From contig JAFRJB010000105.1 in NCBI GenBank assembly GCA_017432485.1, positions 30,835-94,834 of the forward strand: 64,000 nucleotides of DNA. The letters are read 5' to 3'. The notes under the pieces were generated by a model. The model was not told where the DNA came from, ran no database searches, and worked only from the letters and a program-made list of their open reading frames with translations. This document shows positions 43,407 to 53,025 of the stretch, one piece after another. Position numbers and translations under genes: made by a program. Each line of letters opens with the position of its first letter. Position 1 is the first letter of the stretch. The DNA comes from Clostridia bacterium. Lineage in GTDB: Bacteria > Bacillota > Clostridia > Oscillospirales > Acutalibacteraceae.

Positions 43407-45077
43407 GTGAAGGAAGTCAAAAACGCATTAAAACACTTAGCGCTTTACTATTTTCTGCTGGCGCTGAGTATTATCCCCTGTGCGAATATCCTGCCCGACA
43501 GTTTTCCCACCCGCAATGTTTCTACGATATACTTGCTGACTCTGTGCGTATGCCTGGTTTTATACTACTCGCACCGCGTGTCGGGCTCCGGCAGACTTTC
43601 GCTGAACATGAAGCTGCTTTCATGGATGGCGCTGCTGCTGATTTTGCTGCGCGGGATTAAATACAGTGCCTTTGCGCAGGGCGATGTGCTCGCCCGCCAC
43701 ACCTGGTACCTTTACTATGTGCCGATGCTGCTGATGCCGCTGTTGTTGTTTTATATTTCGCTGCTGGTATCGCCCAAAGAGGCGTTCCGCCCCCCGAAGG
43801 GGCGGTATGCCGTGCTCGCGGTAACATTGGTGCTGCTTTTGTTGGTGCTGACCAACGATTTGCATCAGCTCGTGTTTCGCTTTGCGCCCGGTTTTGAGGA
43901 TTGGGACAATCAGTATAGCCACGGCTTTTTGTTTTACGTCGTTATAGTTTGGCAGTATGCGCTGTATATTACGGGGATTATCATTTTAATTATTAAGTGC
44001 CGCATCAGCAGCGCGAAAAAGCATGCGTGGGTGATATTGATTCCGTTTATCACCGGTATGATGCTGCATGTGCTGTTGCAGACCGACACTATGCCCAAAC
44101 TCAACGGCACCAAACTCATCGAGTTCCCCGAGGCGCTCATTTTTATGGCCGCTACGGTGCTGGAGTGCTGTATACAGTTGGGGCTGATTCCGACCAATAC
44201 CGACTATGCAAGGCTCTTTGAAAAATTCTCGATCGGCGCCCAAATTACCGACCGCACGGGCGCGCCGGTGTATAAGGCTTCGGCGGCAGTGCCGCTGAGC
44301 GCAGAGCAGGTGGCGCTGGCAGACGGTGCGCGCATCGGGGCGCATACGGTATTGCACAAAATGCCGCTGCCGGGCGGTTACGGTTTTTGGCAAGACGATA
44401 TGACCGCGCTCGACGGTTTAAATGAAGCGTTGGCGGAAGCCAAAGAAAACTTGGCGCAAGAGGCGGAATTGACGCGCCTGAGCAACGCTTTAAAAGAGAA
44501 AGAAACCAAGGTCGAACAGCGCACGCGCATGTACGACACCATTGCCGCGCGCACATGGCAGCAGTCGCAGGCGATTTCCCGCCTGGCGGCAGAAGCGCGG
44601 CGCAGTAGTGACCCCGCCAAAAAAGATGCCGCGCGCAAGCGCATTACCCTGCGCGGCGCCTACATTAAGCGCTACGCGAATTTGATGCTGCTTTCGGAAG
44701 AAAGCGGTGTGATTGAAGCCGGTGAGCTGGGGCTCTCGGTGGCGGAAGTGCTGCGCTACCTCAATTTCTGCGGCATTCCCGGTGAATGTATTAATAATGC
44801 GCAGGGCACTGTAAAGGCAGAAGCGGCGCTGGCGGTGTTTGAAGCGTTTGAAACCCTGCTGGAAGGCAATGAAGAGAGCCTGCAGGGCACCTTTGTCAAC
44901 CTCTCCGAGCAGGCAGATCAAACAGTATTTAAACTCACAATGGAAGCAGCGGCACAGCCGCTGCCCGCGGCAGCAAAGCAGAGCCTCTCTGCTGCCGGGG
45001 TGTCATATGAGAGCGAGAAAGAAGACAATGTCACTTACTCAAGCTTCACCCTCCCGAAAGGGGGTGACGGCGCATGA
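43407..45077 (+). CDS. 7TM histidine-kinase-like sensor, apparently lacking catalytic motifs
   Basis: A 556-residue membrane protein. The N-terminal ~255 residues have seven or so helices in the pattern of the histidine kinase N-terminal 7TM domain (PNILPDSFPTR-like loop, NDLHQLVFRF, EFPEALIFMAATVLECCIQLGLIPTN). A PAS-like strand region and a coiled coil (~345-400) follow. The place where a DHp domain is expected (QRTRMYDTIAARTWQQSQAIS) has no phospho-acceptor His, and no N, G1 or G2 box is visible later. It probably signals through the kinase encoded by the next gene. The start is GTG 43407 after AAGGGGGAA. The end overlaps the next gene by four bases. Confidence 0.7.
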   Translation: MKEVKNALKHLALYYFLLALSIIPCANILPDSFPTRNVSTIYLLTLCVCLVLYYSHRVSGSGRLSLNMKLLSWMALLLILLRGIKYSAFAQGDVLARHTWYLYYVPMLLMPLLLFYISLLVSPKEAFRPPKGRYAVLAVTLVLLLLVLTNDLHQLVFRFAPGFEDWDNQYSHGFLFYVVIVWQYALYITGIIILIIKCRISSAKKHAWVILIPFITGMMLHVLLQTDTMPKLNGTKLIEFPEALIFMAATVLECCIQLGLIPTNTDYARLFEKFSIGAQITDRTGAPVYKASAAVPLSAEQVALADGARIGAHTVLHKMPLPGGYGFWQDDMTALDGLNEALAEAKENLAQEAELTRLSNALKEKETKVEQRTRMYDTIAARTWQQSQAISRLAAEARRSSDPAKKDAARKRITLRGAYIKRYANLMLLSEESGVIEAGELGLSVAEVLRYLNFCGIPGECINNAQGTVKAEAALAVFEAFETLLEGNEESLQGTFVNLSEQADQTVFKLTMEAAAQPLPAAAKQSLSAAGVSYESEKEDNVTYSSFTLPKGGDGA

Positions 45078-46315
45078 TAAGTTTTGCGACGCTTGCGGTG
45101 CTGCCTCGCGCGCTGTTTGCTTTGTGGGCACTGCTGCTGTGCCTTGTTAATATCGGCAGCGGGGTGCTTGCCGTGCTCAGAAAGCGCTACCGCTATACTG
45201 CTGCGGCATTACTGTTGTTTGCGCCCGCCTACTTGTTGTGGCAGGTGATATTTGATATTGCCCTGTGCGGCGGCACAGCGCAGCTTACCGCTTTGAGCGC
45301 GGCAATGGGCGCGTGGCAGTGGCTGTATTGGCTCCTTGCCATGGTGGTGCTCACCGCGGCGGCGGGGCTGTTATTCGGCTACAATGTGCACTTTGACAGA
45401 ACATTTATTACCCCTGCCACCATTAAGTTATATTTAGATAAAATCCCCTGCGGCATCTGCTGCTGGCAGGAAAACGGGCGCGTACTGTTCTCCAACCGCT
45501 GTATGAATGAACTGTGCGCGGCGCTCACGCACCAAACCCTGCTCAACGGTAATCAATTCCGCGCGGCAATCGGGGAGGATATCGTGACGCTCGATGGGAA
45601 GGTGTGGCGTTTTGTCAGCCGCGAAATGGAAGCGGACGGGGAGCGCCTATATGAAATGATTGCTTCTGACATTACGCGCGAATACGCGACCACCCGCGCG
45701 CTGGAAAAAGATAAAGAAGATTTGGCGGCATTAAACCGCGAGCTGTGGGAATATTACCGCAGTATCGATGATTCTGTGAAGCGGCAGGAAATCCTGCAGG
45801 CAAAGATGAATATTCACGATGAAATGAACCGCCTGATGCTCTCGACCATGGCGGCAGATACGGCGGATACTGTGGCGCTCGATGATATTTTCGCGCTGTG
45901 GGAGCAAAATGCGCTGCTGCTTTGCCGAGATGCGGATGAAAAACAGGGGCAGCGGCAAATCGCTTCGCTTGAGTCTTTGGCGCAGGCACTCGGTGTGCAC
46001 CTGGTGTGGCGCGCAGACCTGCCGCAGGAACTTGGCGACAAACAAAAAGAGTTAGTTTTCACCACTGCTCAAGAAGCGCTCATTAATGCGCTCAAACACG
46101 CGCAGGCAAAAACACTGGAAATTGATTTTGCCCGGGAAAACGAGGCATGGCTGTGCAGCTTTTCCAATGACGGTTCGCTGCCGCGCGGGGAAGTGCACTT
46201 TGCGGGCGGTCTTGCCAATATCGCGCTGCTTGCAAAAGAACAGGGCGCAGAGCTTTCGGCGGAAGCCGGAGAAAAATTTACACTCATTTTGCGCATATAT
46301 CAGCCAAACGGCTGA
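45074..46315 (+). CDS. Sensor histidine kinase
   Basis: A 413-residue kinase. About four N-terminal helices (residues ~5-105) are followed by a PAS-like domain (KIPCGICCWQENGRVLFSNRCMNEL), a coiled linker and a DHp segment AKMNIHDEMNRLML with H248 as the likely phospho-acceptor. The ATPase domain has the N-box TTAQEALINALKHAQA and a G-box-like GGLANIALLAKEQGAEL. The H-D-E context places it near the NarL-partner (HisKA_3/LytS-like) kinases. It overlaps the non-catalytic 7TM protein by four bases (ATGA), so the two proteins are probably made in equal amounts and work together. Confidence 0.82.
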   Translation: MISFATLAVLPRALFALWALLLCLVNIGSGVLAVLRKRYRYTAAALLLFAPAYLLWQVIFDIALCGGTAQLTALSAAMGAWQWLYWLLAMVVLTAAAGLLFGYNVHFDRTFITPATIKLYLDKIPCGICCWQENGRVLFSNRCMNELCAALTHQTLLNGNQFRAAIGEDIVTLDGKVWRFVSREMEADGERLYEMIASDITREYATTRALEKDKEDLAALNRELWEYYRSIDDSVKRQEILQAKMNIHDEMNRLMLSTMAADTADTVALDDIFALWEQNALLLCRDADEKQGQRQIASLESLAQALGVHLVWRADLPQELGDKQKELVFTTAQEALINALKHAQAKTLEIDFARENEAWLCSFSNDGSLPRGEVHFAGGLANIALLAKEQGAELSAEAGEKFTLILRIYQPNG

Positions 46316-46493
46316 TGTAAAAAGCGCCGTTTCGGTGTATGATTATAATGTTGAATTTTGAATGTTGAATGTTGAATTAAGGTGGCGTTGCTTTGCAACG
46401 CATAATAATAATAATAGCGAGTTCGCTTTTACGAACTCGCCGACTGAAAACTGAACCCTGAACACTGAACACTAAATAAGGAGGTGACCAACA

Positions 46494-47126
46494 ACGGCTT
46501 ACAATGTGTTAATTGTGGAAGACCAGGCAATGCCGCGCGAATTGTTTGAAATCTACATTCGCTCGAGCGAAAACTTTCGCCATTTGTTGTCGGTTTCCAA
46601 TGCATCCGCCGCACCGGCGGTGTGCCAAAAAAACCGCGTAGACTTGGTTTTGATGGATGTGATGACCGAGCTGGGTGCGAGCGGGTTGGAAGCTGCCGAG
46701 CAGATTAAGCGGGAATTCCCCGCCACTAAAATCATCATTGTCACCTCGATGCCCGAGTACTCGTGGCTGGCGCGGGCAAGGCGCATCGGTGTGGACTCCT
46801 TCTGGTATAAAGACGGGCAGAAAAACAGCATTCTGGAAGTCATGGAGCGCACGATGGCAGGGGAGCACATCTACCCCGATGAGACACCGCTAGTGCACAT
46901 CGGCAATGCCACCAACCACGAGTTTACCGAGCGCGAGTTGGATATTCTCAAGGAATTGACCACGGGCGATACCAATGCCGTTATTGCCGAGCGGCAGCAT
47001 GTCTCGCTTGCCACGGTCAAGAGCCATATTCAGCATTTAATGGAAAAAACCGGCTTTAAAACGCGCACCGAGCTTGTCAGCGAAGCGCGCAGCCGGGGAA
47101 TAGTCATTAAAAAAAGGGATAGCTAA
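46494..47126 (+). CDS. NarL/LuxR-family response regulator, with unusual ACG start
   Basis: A ~210-residue response regulator. VLIVEDQAMPRELF has the acidic pair, LVLMDVMTELG carries the phospho-accepting Asp, VTSMPEYSWL is the switch Thr/Ser region, and WYKDGQ has the conserved Lys. The C-terminal helix-turn-helix is EFTERELDILKELTTGDTNAVI onwards, ending VKSHIQHLMEKTGFKTRTELV. A near-perfect Shine-Dalgarno AAGGAGGTGA ends at 46487, but the codon at the right distance is ACG (46494); reading it as start gives MAYNVLIVEDQ, the usual N-terminus. The first standard start is GTG 46506, 22 nt from the ribosome site. Follows its kinase by 178 nt. Confidence 0.8.
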   Translation, partial: TAYNVLIVEDQAMPRELFEIYIRSSENFRHLLSVSNASAAPAVCQKNRVDLVLMDVMTELGASGLEAAEQIKREFPATKIIIVTSMPEYSWLARARRIGVDSFWYKDGQKNSILEVMERTMAGEHIYPDETPLVHIGNATNHEFTERELDILKELTTGDTNAVIAERQHVSLATVKSHIQHLMEKTGFKTRTELVSEARSRGIVIKKRDS

Positions 47127-47140
47127 GCTACCCTTTTTTT
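47111..47140 (+). terminator. Terminator overlapping the response-regulator stop
   Basis: AAAAAGGG-A-TAGC / TAA / GCTACCCTTTTTTT with one bulged base. The stop codon TAA forms the loop, and the T-run is strong. Confidence 0.85.
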
Positions 47141-47141
47141 A

Positions 47142-47398
47142 GTGTTCAGTTTTCAGAGTTCAGTTTTCAGTGCGGGCGACAGGTCGCCCGCTTTATTTTG
47201 TGGGGTAGGGGACGGTTCTTTACCTTCCTTTTTAAAGTAAGGCAGAGAACCGTCCCCTACCTTACGTCCCCTACCTTATTTTGTGTTGCTTTGCAACGCC
47301 ACCGTTAATTCCGCATTCCGCACTCCGCATTCCGCATTTTTAAAACCCTGCGAAAATCGCAGGGTTTAAAAAAAATCAGCCGATTGGCTGATGTGCAA
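47142..47398. repeat. Intergenic repeat block with REP-like copy E2
   Basis: The 347-nt gap before the LRR protein contains TTCAGTTTTCAG-type repeats (47142-47170), a GCGGGCGAC/GTCGCCCGC hairpin (47172-47191), REP-like copy E2 with TGGGGTAGGGGACGGTTCT facing AGAACCGTCCCCTACCTTAC (47201-47265), CGCATTCCGCA repeats (47310-47336), and two hairpins AAACCCTGCG/CGCAGGGTTT (47343-47367) and ATCAGCC/GGCTGAT (47376-47393). No gene seen. Confidence 0.7.
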
Positions 47399-47420
47399 GT
47401 GTAAAAAAAACTGTTATGAT
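47393..47420 (+). promoter_or_regulatory. Candidate promoter of the LRR protein gene
   Basis: GTGCAA (47393-47398), 16-nt A-rich spacer, TATGAT (47415-47420). Confidence 0.4.
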
Positions 47421-47473
47421 AGATAGTGGCTTATTCTATTACGCGCGAGTATTCGCGAATGGAGGGTATAAAG

Positions 47474-50400
47474 ATGAAAAAAATCATCAGTCTCATTTTA
47501 ACCGCCGTGATGGTGGTGAGTCTGTTTGCCGCTATCCCGTTTACGGCGCATGCATATGATATGAGCGGCAAGTGCGGTGATAACCTTAATTACTTATACG
47601 ATTCCTCTACCGGTGAGCTTGTTATCAGCGGAACGGGTGGTATGTGGGCGTATGCTCTTTTTTACGTAAAAACAAGCGGGGTAAAAACTGTAACGATTGA
47701 AAACGGGGTTACTTCTATCGGATTATCTGCATTCATTAATTGTAAGGAATTAACTTCCGTTAGCATTCCCGACAGTGTAATAGCTATTGGAGATTGGGCT
47801 TTCCAAGGGTGCTCTCGTTTGGAAAGCATAACGATTCCGAATGGCGTTGAAAGAATCGAACATTACGTTTTTCGGGATTGCAGTAGTTTGAAAAGCGTTA
47901 AACTGCCAAGTGGATTAATGGGTATTGGGCAAGAAGCATTTATGAACTGTTCAAGTTTGGAAAGTATTTCTTTTCCGGACAGCCTTACAGGTTTTGGTCC
48001 TGATGCATTTTGTGGCTGTAGTAGTTTGGAAAGCCTCTATATTCCCAAAAATGTTAATGAGATATGTGCAGACACATTTTTGTTTTGCAACGGATTAACA
48101 AGTATTCAGGTAGAAAGCGGCAACACTACTTTTGATAGTAGAGAAAATTGCAATGCTATTATTAGAACATCTACTGACACCCTAATCAAAGGTTGTGATA
48201 ATTCGTTTATTCCCGACGGAGTTAAAGAAATATATTCAGGTGCATTTTATTATTGTAAAGGTTTAACAAGCATCACTATTCCAAATAGTGTGATAGATAT
48301 ATATAATGATGCGTTTGCATATTGTTCAAGTTTAACGAGTCTTACCATACCGAGCACTGTATATTTGATTAACTCTACTGCATTTCTCGGTTGTACCGGT
48401 TTAACAAGTATTCAGGTGGATAGCGGCAATCCTCATTATGACAGCCGAAATAACTGCAATGCGATTATTGAAACAAAAGCTAACAGATTGCTTTTGGGTT
48501 GCAAAAATACAACTATTCCCACGACTGTTGAAACAATAGGAAATATGGCTTTTATGGAGTGCAAAACACTAACCTCCATTATCATACCAAACAGTGTAAC
48601 AACGATAGATTCTAATGCGTTTAACGGCTGCACCGGTCTGACTTCCATTGTTATATCCAATGGTGTTACCAATATCGCCGATGATGCTTTTTCCGCTTGC
48701 ACCGGTTTGAGTGTTATCAGAGTTACAAGCGGTAACACGGTTTATGACAGCCGCGGTAACTGCAACGCATTGATTAAAACCAAAACCAACGATTTGTTAT
48801 TAGGCTGTAAAAATACCGTTATTCCTAACACGGTCAAGAGCATTCATGAAAACGCGTTTAATCTCTGCCGCGGTTTAACAAAAATAGTGATTCCCGAGGG
48901 CGTAACAGAGATTGGCAATACTGCATTTAGATATTGCAGCGACCTAAAAATCATATCTTTGCCAAAGAGCTTAACAACTGTCGGAGCAAATGCTTTTGCA
49001 GGCTGTAAAGCAATAACCGATGTATTATATCCCGAATCACAGTCGGAGTGGAATAAAATAAACTTTGAAGAAAATGATATCGGTGAAAAATCTGATTATG
49101 AACTGCGCAAGGCAAATATTCATTACTACAGCGGCTTCTGCGGCGAAAATGTCTGGTTTGAATTTAATCCCGACAGCCGCAATCTCACCATCGGCGGCAC
49201 GGGCGCAATGGATGATTTTACTGACACCAATCCCGGTTACAGCCACTATATCAACGATGTGGACAGAATCGGCATTTTGGATGGTGTCACAAGTGTCGGC
49301 GCCGATGCGTTTTATGGCTACGAGAGCGCAAGGATTGTTTCTATTCCCGCAAGTGTCACGGCTATCGGCAATTCCGCATTTTTGGGCTGCAGCGCGATTA
49401 CGGATGTCTATTACTCCGGCACACAGGTGCAGTGGGATGATATAGACATCGCCGCAAACAACAGCGAACTTACCGGCGCCACCCTGCATATGGATGACAT
49501 AAAGGGCAAGTGCGGTGACAATCTGAACTATTCGCTCAATACCGAAACCGGCACTCTCACCATCACCGGCACGGGCGCGATGTATGACTATGACAGCGAC
49601 TATGCCCCCTGGGATGATTACAGGGAGAGCATCGGCATCATTACCATTTCAAACGGCGTTACCACTATCGGCAAGAGCGCGTTTATGAATACTTCGATTA
49701 CCAATATTTATTTCCCCGAAAGCATCACGGTAATAGGCGGCAACGCCTTTTGCAACTGCGCGGGCTTAACAGAGGTTGTTTTGCCCGAGGGCATCAGTGA
49801 AATTGAAGCCGGCACCTTTGACGGCTGCACCGGCTTGGAAGCGATTGTTATCCCTGCGGGTGTCACAAGTGTTGGAAATTATGCCTTTATGAACAACACT
49901 GCCTTAAAGAGCGTAACCGTGCCTTACAGTGTTACGCAAATCGGCGATTATGCATTTCGCGGCTGCGAGGCGCTTGAGGATGTATACTATCCGGGCTCAA
50001 GATATGATTGGTATCAAATGAATATCGGTATCGACAATGCACCGCTTGATAATGCCGGGAGGCATTACGGCATTAACAACAATACCGGCACTATCGGTGA
50101 CAACCTGACCTATTCTTTTGACTGGGAAACCGGCACCTTAACCATCGGCGGTACGGGCGCTTTGTCAGATACGGAATCAGCCCCCTGGAGAGCGTATAAA
50201 GACGAGATAACGACTATTATTATTGAAGATGGAGTAACCGCTATCGGTGAGAAAGCCTTTTCTGCTTGCTACTTTTTGAAAACAGTTGTCATCGGTTCAG
50301 GTATAACAACCATTTTCAATGAGGCATTTGACGACTGCAATCGTTTCAGTGATGTCTATTATGCGGGCACCGAAGCGGAGTGGAACAATATCAGTATTAA

Positions 50401-52516
50401 TCCTTATTGGAACTCGGAACTTTTGAATGCCACCAAGCATTTCGGTATTTCCGGCACCTATCCGGCTGATGAAAATTTCTCTTATTCCTTTGACCCGTAC
50501 ACAGGCACCTTAACCATAAGCGGCACCGGCGCATTGCCTGATGTTGCGCCGCCCTGGAAGGCAATTAAAAATGATGTGAAAACCGTTGTGATTGAGAGCG
50601 GTATCACCCGTATCGGCGAGGAAGCGCTCTATAATCACAAGAACTTAAAGCGTGTTGTTTTCGGCACCAATGTCACAAGCATCGGCGCTTATGCATTTGA
50701 TATATGCCCCGCTCTAACCGATGTCTATTACGGCGGCGGGTATGCAGACTGGAACAGAATGAGTATCGAAAGCCATAACGAACCGCTTACAAATGCCAAC
50801 ATTCATTACGGCATTGCAGGTCAGTGCGGCGACAACGCTTACTATTCTTTCAATCAGTACACGGGAACGCTGTCTGTTTACGGCAGCGGCGATATGTATG
50901 ACTACAGCGCCGATTCACCCTTTGAAAGCATCAAAAATTTAGAAAAAGTGATGATTGGTGACGGTATCACCTCTGTGGGCGGCTGGGCGTTTGCAAACTG
51001 CAGCACTGTTACGGCTGTGGATTTGCCGACCACGCTGGAAAGCATCGGCGAAAATGCCTTCCGCAGCTGTAACGGCTTAAAGAATATCACCATTCCTTAT
51101 TCCGTAACAAGCATCGGCAACAGCGCCTTTATTCTCTGCAAGGGTTTAACAAGCGTTGGGTTAAACTACGGCTTAACTTCTATCGGCAACAACGCCTTTG
51201 AAGGCTGCAGCGGCTTGACTTCGGTCGAGATTCCCGCTTCTCTGACAAACTTTGGCAGTTATGCGTTCCGCTACTGTGAGAATTTGGCGAGAGCCACCTT
51301 CCAAAACGGATTAACGACCATCGGCGCAAGTTTCTTCCAGCAGTGCACGGGGCTTACCGAAGTGGTCATTCCCGACAGCGTGAGCACATTAGAAACCAGA
51401 GCCTTTGCAGGCTGCAGCAATTTAACGGCTGTCACCATCGGCACAGGGGTTGAAACCATTGCAAACGGTGCTTTCCAGAACTGCACGAAGATAGATACCG
51501 TTAACTACGCCGGCACCCAAGAGGACTGGGATGCCATCACCATCGGCAGCCAGAACACGGCACTGACCAATGTGAAACCGCAAAGCAGCTCCGGCACCTG
51601 CGGTGAAAATGTCAGCTGGCATTTGAACCCCTCCACCGGTGTGCTGACCATTAGCGGCACGGGCGCGATGAAGGACTATAACTGGTCGGCTTCTCCCTTT
51701 GACGGCAACTTCTTTATTAAAACCGTTATCATTGAGGACGGTGTCACCACGGTGGGCTATGCGGCATTCTCAGGTTGTTCCAATATGACAAGCGTTTCTC
51801 TCGGCAAAGATATTACTGCCGTGAAGGGCTATGCATTCCAAAACTGTAGTTCTTTGACCGATATCACCATCCCCGAGGGGGTTACCACCATCGGTAATGA
51901 TGCCTTTCTCGGCTGCACCGCTTTAAAAACGGTAATCCTTCCCGAAAGTTTAGAAAGTGTCGGTGTGTATGCCTTCTACGGTTGCGAGGCATTGAGCGAT
52001 GTTTACTATGCAGGCATCGAAATGCAGTGGAGCAGTATTCATATTGAAAATTATAACGAACCGCTCACCGGGGCAACTATCCACTTCGGCGGCACTGCCG
52101 AAATTCGCTACCTTGTACCGGCGTTTGCCGGCACGGAAACCACTCTTATCTTCAAGAGCGGGGCAGCGCAATACAGTGTCTCGGCGGAAAACGGCGTGTT
52201 TACCAAAGCAGGTGTGCAGATAGGTGTTTACAAGGTCTATGCGGCGCGGAAAAACAGCCTGACGCGCAGCATCGGAACCTACAATAACGCGCTTGGTGAA
52301 GTGACCAACTTCGGCACATACACATTGCCGCTGGGCGATGTCAACCGCGACAATGTGATTGGCTTTGGCGATGCTTCGGTTCTGCTCGCAAGCGCTAACT
52401 ACGGCAAACCGAACACGGTCATTGACCTTGACGGCGACAGTGTCATCACCGTAGATGATTTGGCAATTGTGCTCCAGGAAGGCAACTACGGCGCAAAGTC
52501 GGATAACATTGCATAA
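47474..52516 (+). CDS. Secreted BspA-type leucine-rich-repeat protein with C-terminal dockerin-like domain
   Basis: A 1680-residue secreted protein. Residues 1-29 are a signal peptide (KKIISLILTAVMVV..., cleavage after THA/AHA-Y). The body alternates two units: LRR_5 (BspA/TpLRR) repeats such as SVTSIGNSAFILCKGLTSV, in runs of 2-8, and about seven copies of a beta module starting C-G-x-N and ending TGTLTISGTGAM. Each block ends with a VYYAGTxxxW-type unit. The C-terminus has two EF-hand-like loops, DVNRDNVIGFGD and DLDGDSVITVDD, as in type I dockerins. BspA proteins often bind host matrix or other microbes. GGAGGG is 7 nt before ATG 47474; the longer upstream frame lacks support. Confidence 0.88.
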   Translation: MKKIISLILTAVMVVSLFAAIPFTAHAYDMSGKCGDNLNYLYDSSTGELVISGTGGMWAYALFYVKTSGVKTVTIENGVTSIGLSAFINCKELTSVSIPDSVIAIGDWAFQGCSRLESITIPNGVERIEHYVFRDCSSLKSVKLPSGLMGIGQEAFMNCSSLESISFPDSLTGFGPDAFCGCSSLESLYIPKNVNEICADTFLFCNGLTSIQVESGNTTFDSRENCNAIIRTSTDTLIKGCDNSFIPDGVKEIYSGAFYYCKGLTSITIPNSVIDIYNDAFAYCSSLTSLTIPSTVYLINSTAFLGCTGLTSIQVDSGNPHYDSRNNCNAIIETKANRLLLGCKNTTIPTTVETIGNMAFMECKTLTSIIIPNSVTTIDSNAFNGCTGLTSIVISNGVTNIADDAFSACTGLSVIRVTSGNTVYDSRGNCNALIKTKTNDLLLGCKNTVIPNTVKSIHENAFNLCRGLTKIVIPEGVTEIGNTAFRYCSDLKIISLPKSLTTVGANAFAGCKAITDVLYPESQSEWNKINFEENDIGEKSDYELRKANIHYYSGFCGENVWFEFNPDSRNLTIGGTGAMDDFTDTNPGYSHYINDVDRIGILDGVTSVGADAFYGYESARIVSIPASVTAIGNSAFLGCSAITDVYYSGTQVQWDDIDIAANNSELTGATLHMDDIKGKCGDNLNYSLNTETGTLTITGTGAMYDYDSDYAPWDDYRESIGIITISNGVTTIGKSAFMNTSITNIYFPESITVIGGNAFCNCAGLTEVVLPEGISEIEAGTFDGCTGLEAIVIPAGVTSVGNYAFMNNTALKSVTVPYSVTQIGDYAFRGCEALEDVYYPGSRYDWYQMNIGIDNAPLDNAGRHYGINNNTGTIGDNLTYSFDWETGTLTIGGTGALSDTESAPWRAYKDEITTIIIEDGVTAIGEKAFSACYFLKTVVIGSGITTIFNEAFDDCNRFSDVYYAGTEAEWNNISINPYWNSELLNATKHFGISGTYPADENFSYSFDPYTGTLTISGTGALPDVAPPWKAIKNDVKTVVIESGITRIGEEALYNHKNLKRVVFGTNVTSIGAYAFDICPALTDVYYGGGYADWNRMSIESHNEPLTNANIHYGIAGQCGDNAYYSFNQYTGTLSVYGSGDMYDYSADSPFESIKNLEKVMIGDGITSVGGWAFANCSTVTAVDLPTTLESIGENAFRSCNGLKNITIPYSVTSIGNSAFILCKGLTSVGLNYGLTSIGNNAFEGCSGLTSVEIPASLTNFGSYAFRYCENLARATFQNGLTTIGASFFQQCTGLTEVVIPDSVSTLETRAFAGCSNLTAVTIGTGVETIANGAFQNCTKIDTVNYAGTQEDWDAITIGSQNTALTNVKPQSSSGTCGENVSWHLNPSTGVLTISGTGAMKDYNWSASPFDGNFFIKTVIIEDGVTTVGYAAFSGCSNMTSVSLGKDITAVKGYAFQNCSSLTDITIPEGVTTIGNDAFLGCTALKTVILPESLESVGVYAFYGCEALSDVYYAGIEMQWSSIHIENYNEPLTGATIHFGGTAEIRYLVPAFAGTETTLIFKSGAAQYSVSAENGVFTKAGVQIGVYKVYAARKNSLTRSIGTYNNALGEVTNFGTYTLPLGDVNRDNVIGFGDASVLLASANYGKPNTVIDLDGDSVITVDDLAIVLQEGNYGAKSDNIA

Positions 52517-52517
52517 G

Positions 52518-52546
52518 AAAAAGGGATAGCGAGGCTATCCCTTTTT
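52518..52546 (+). terminator. Intrinsic terminator after the LRR protein gene
   Basis: AAAAAGGGATAGC / GAG / GCTATCCCTTTTT. Its stem core GGGATAGC is the same as that at 47116-47123. Confidence 0.9.
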
Positions 52547-53010
52547 CAGTTTAAAGATTGAAGAGTGGAGAGTGGAGTTGAGGGCGACACATTCGCACTT
52601 GATTAGAAAAGAAAGATAGAGAAAAACCGAATTCGTTCGATGTTCAATTTGCCTGCTTCTTGTCGTGCTTGGAGCGCACGCCAGACCCTCTGTCACTGCG
52701 TGACGTCTCCCTAACAGGGAGCACCTTGACGAGGGGTGATTCCCCACAGTGTGGGGAAATGTCGGCAAAGCCGACAAAAGGGACGGCACCTGTCAGGTGA
52801 TGTCGCCATAGGCGACAGAGGGTACGGGCTCCCGTCAGGAGATGTCACAAAGTGACAGTGTGCGGGTTCAGCGCATCGGTAAGTTGAAAGTGTCAGGGCA
52901 TCGGTAAGTGCAGGTTCAGCGCATCGGTAAGTCTTAGGGTAGGGGACGGTTCTCTACCTCACTTTAAAAAAGAGGGAAAAGAACCGTCCCCTACCCTACT
53001 TTTAGCCGGT
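52547..53010. repeat. Intergenic hairpin mosaic with REP-like copy E3
   Basis: A 589-nt region with no gene. It has a series of hairpins with changing arms: GTCACtgcGTGAC and CTCCCtaacaGGGAG (~52690-52722), TTCCCCACA/TGTGGGGAA (52740-52758), TGTCGGC/GCCGACA, CACCTG/CAGGTG, TGTCGCC/GGCGACA and TGTCAC/GTGACA, linked by GAGGG and CGG words (to ~52860). Three copies of GCATCGGTAAG follow (52873, 52898, 52921). REP-like copy E3 is at 52935-52998 and again is followed by TTTTAGCCGGTGGAA. Confidence 0.8.
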
Positions 53011-53025
53011 GGAAACGAAAAACAT

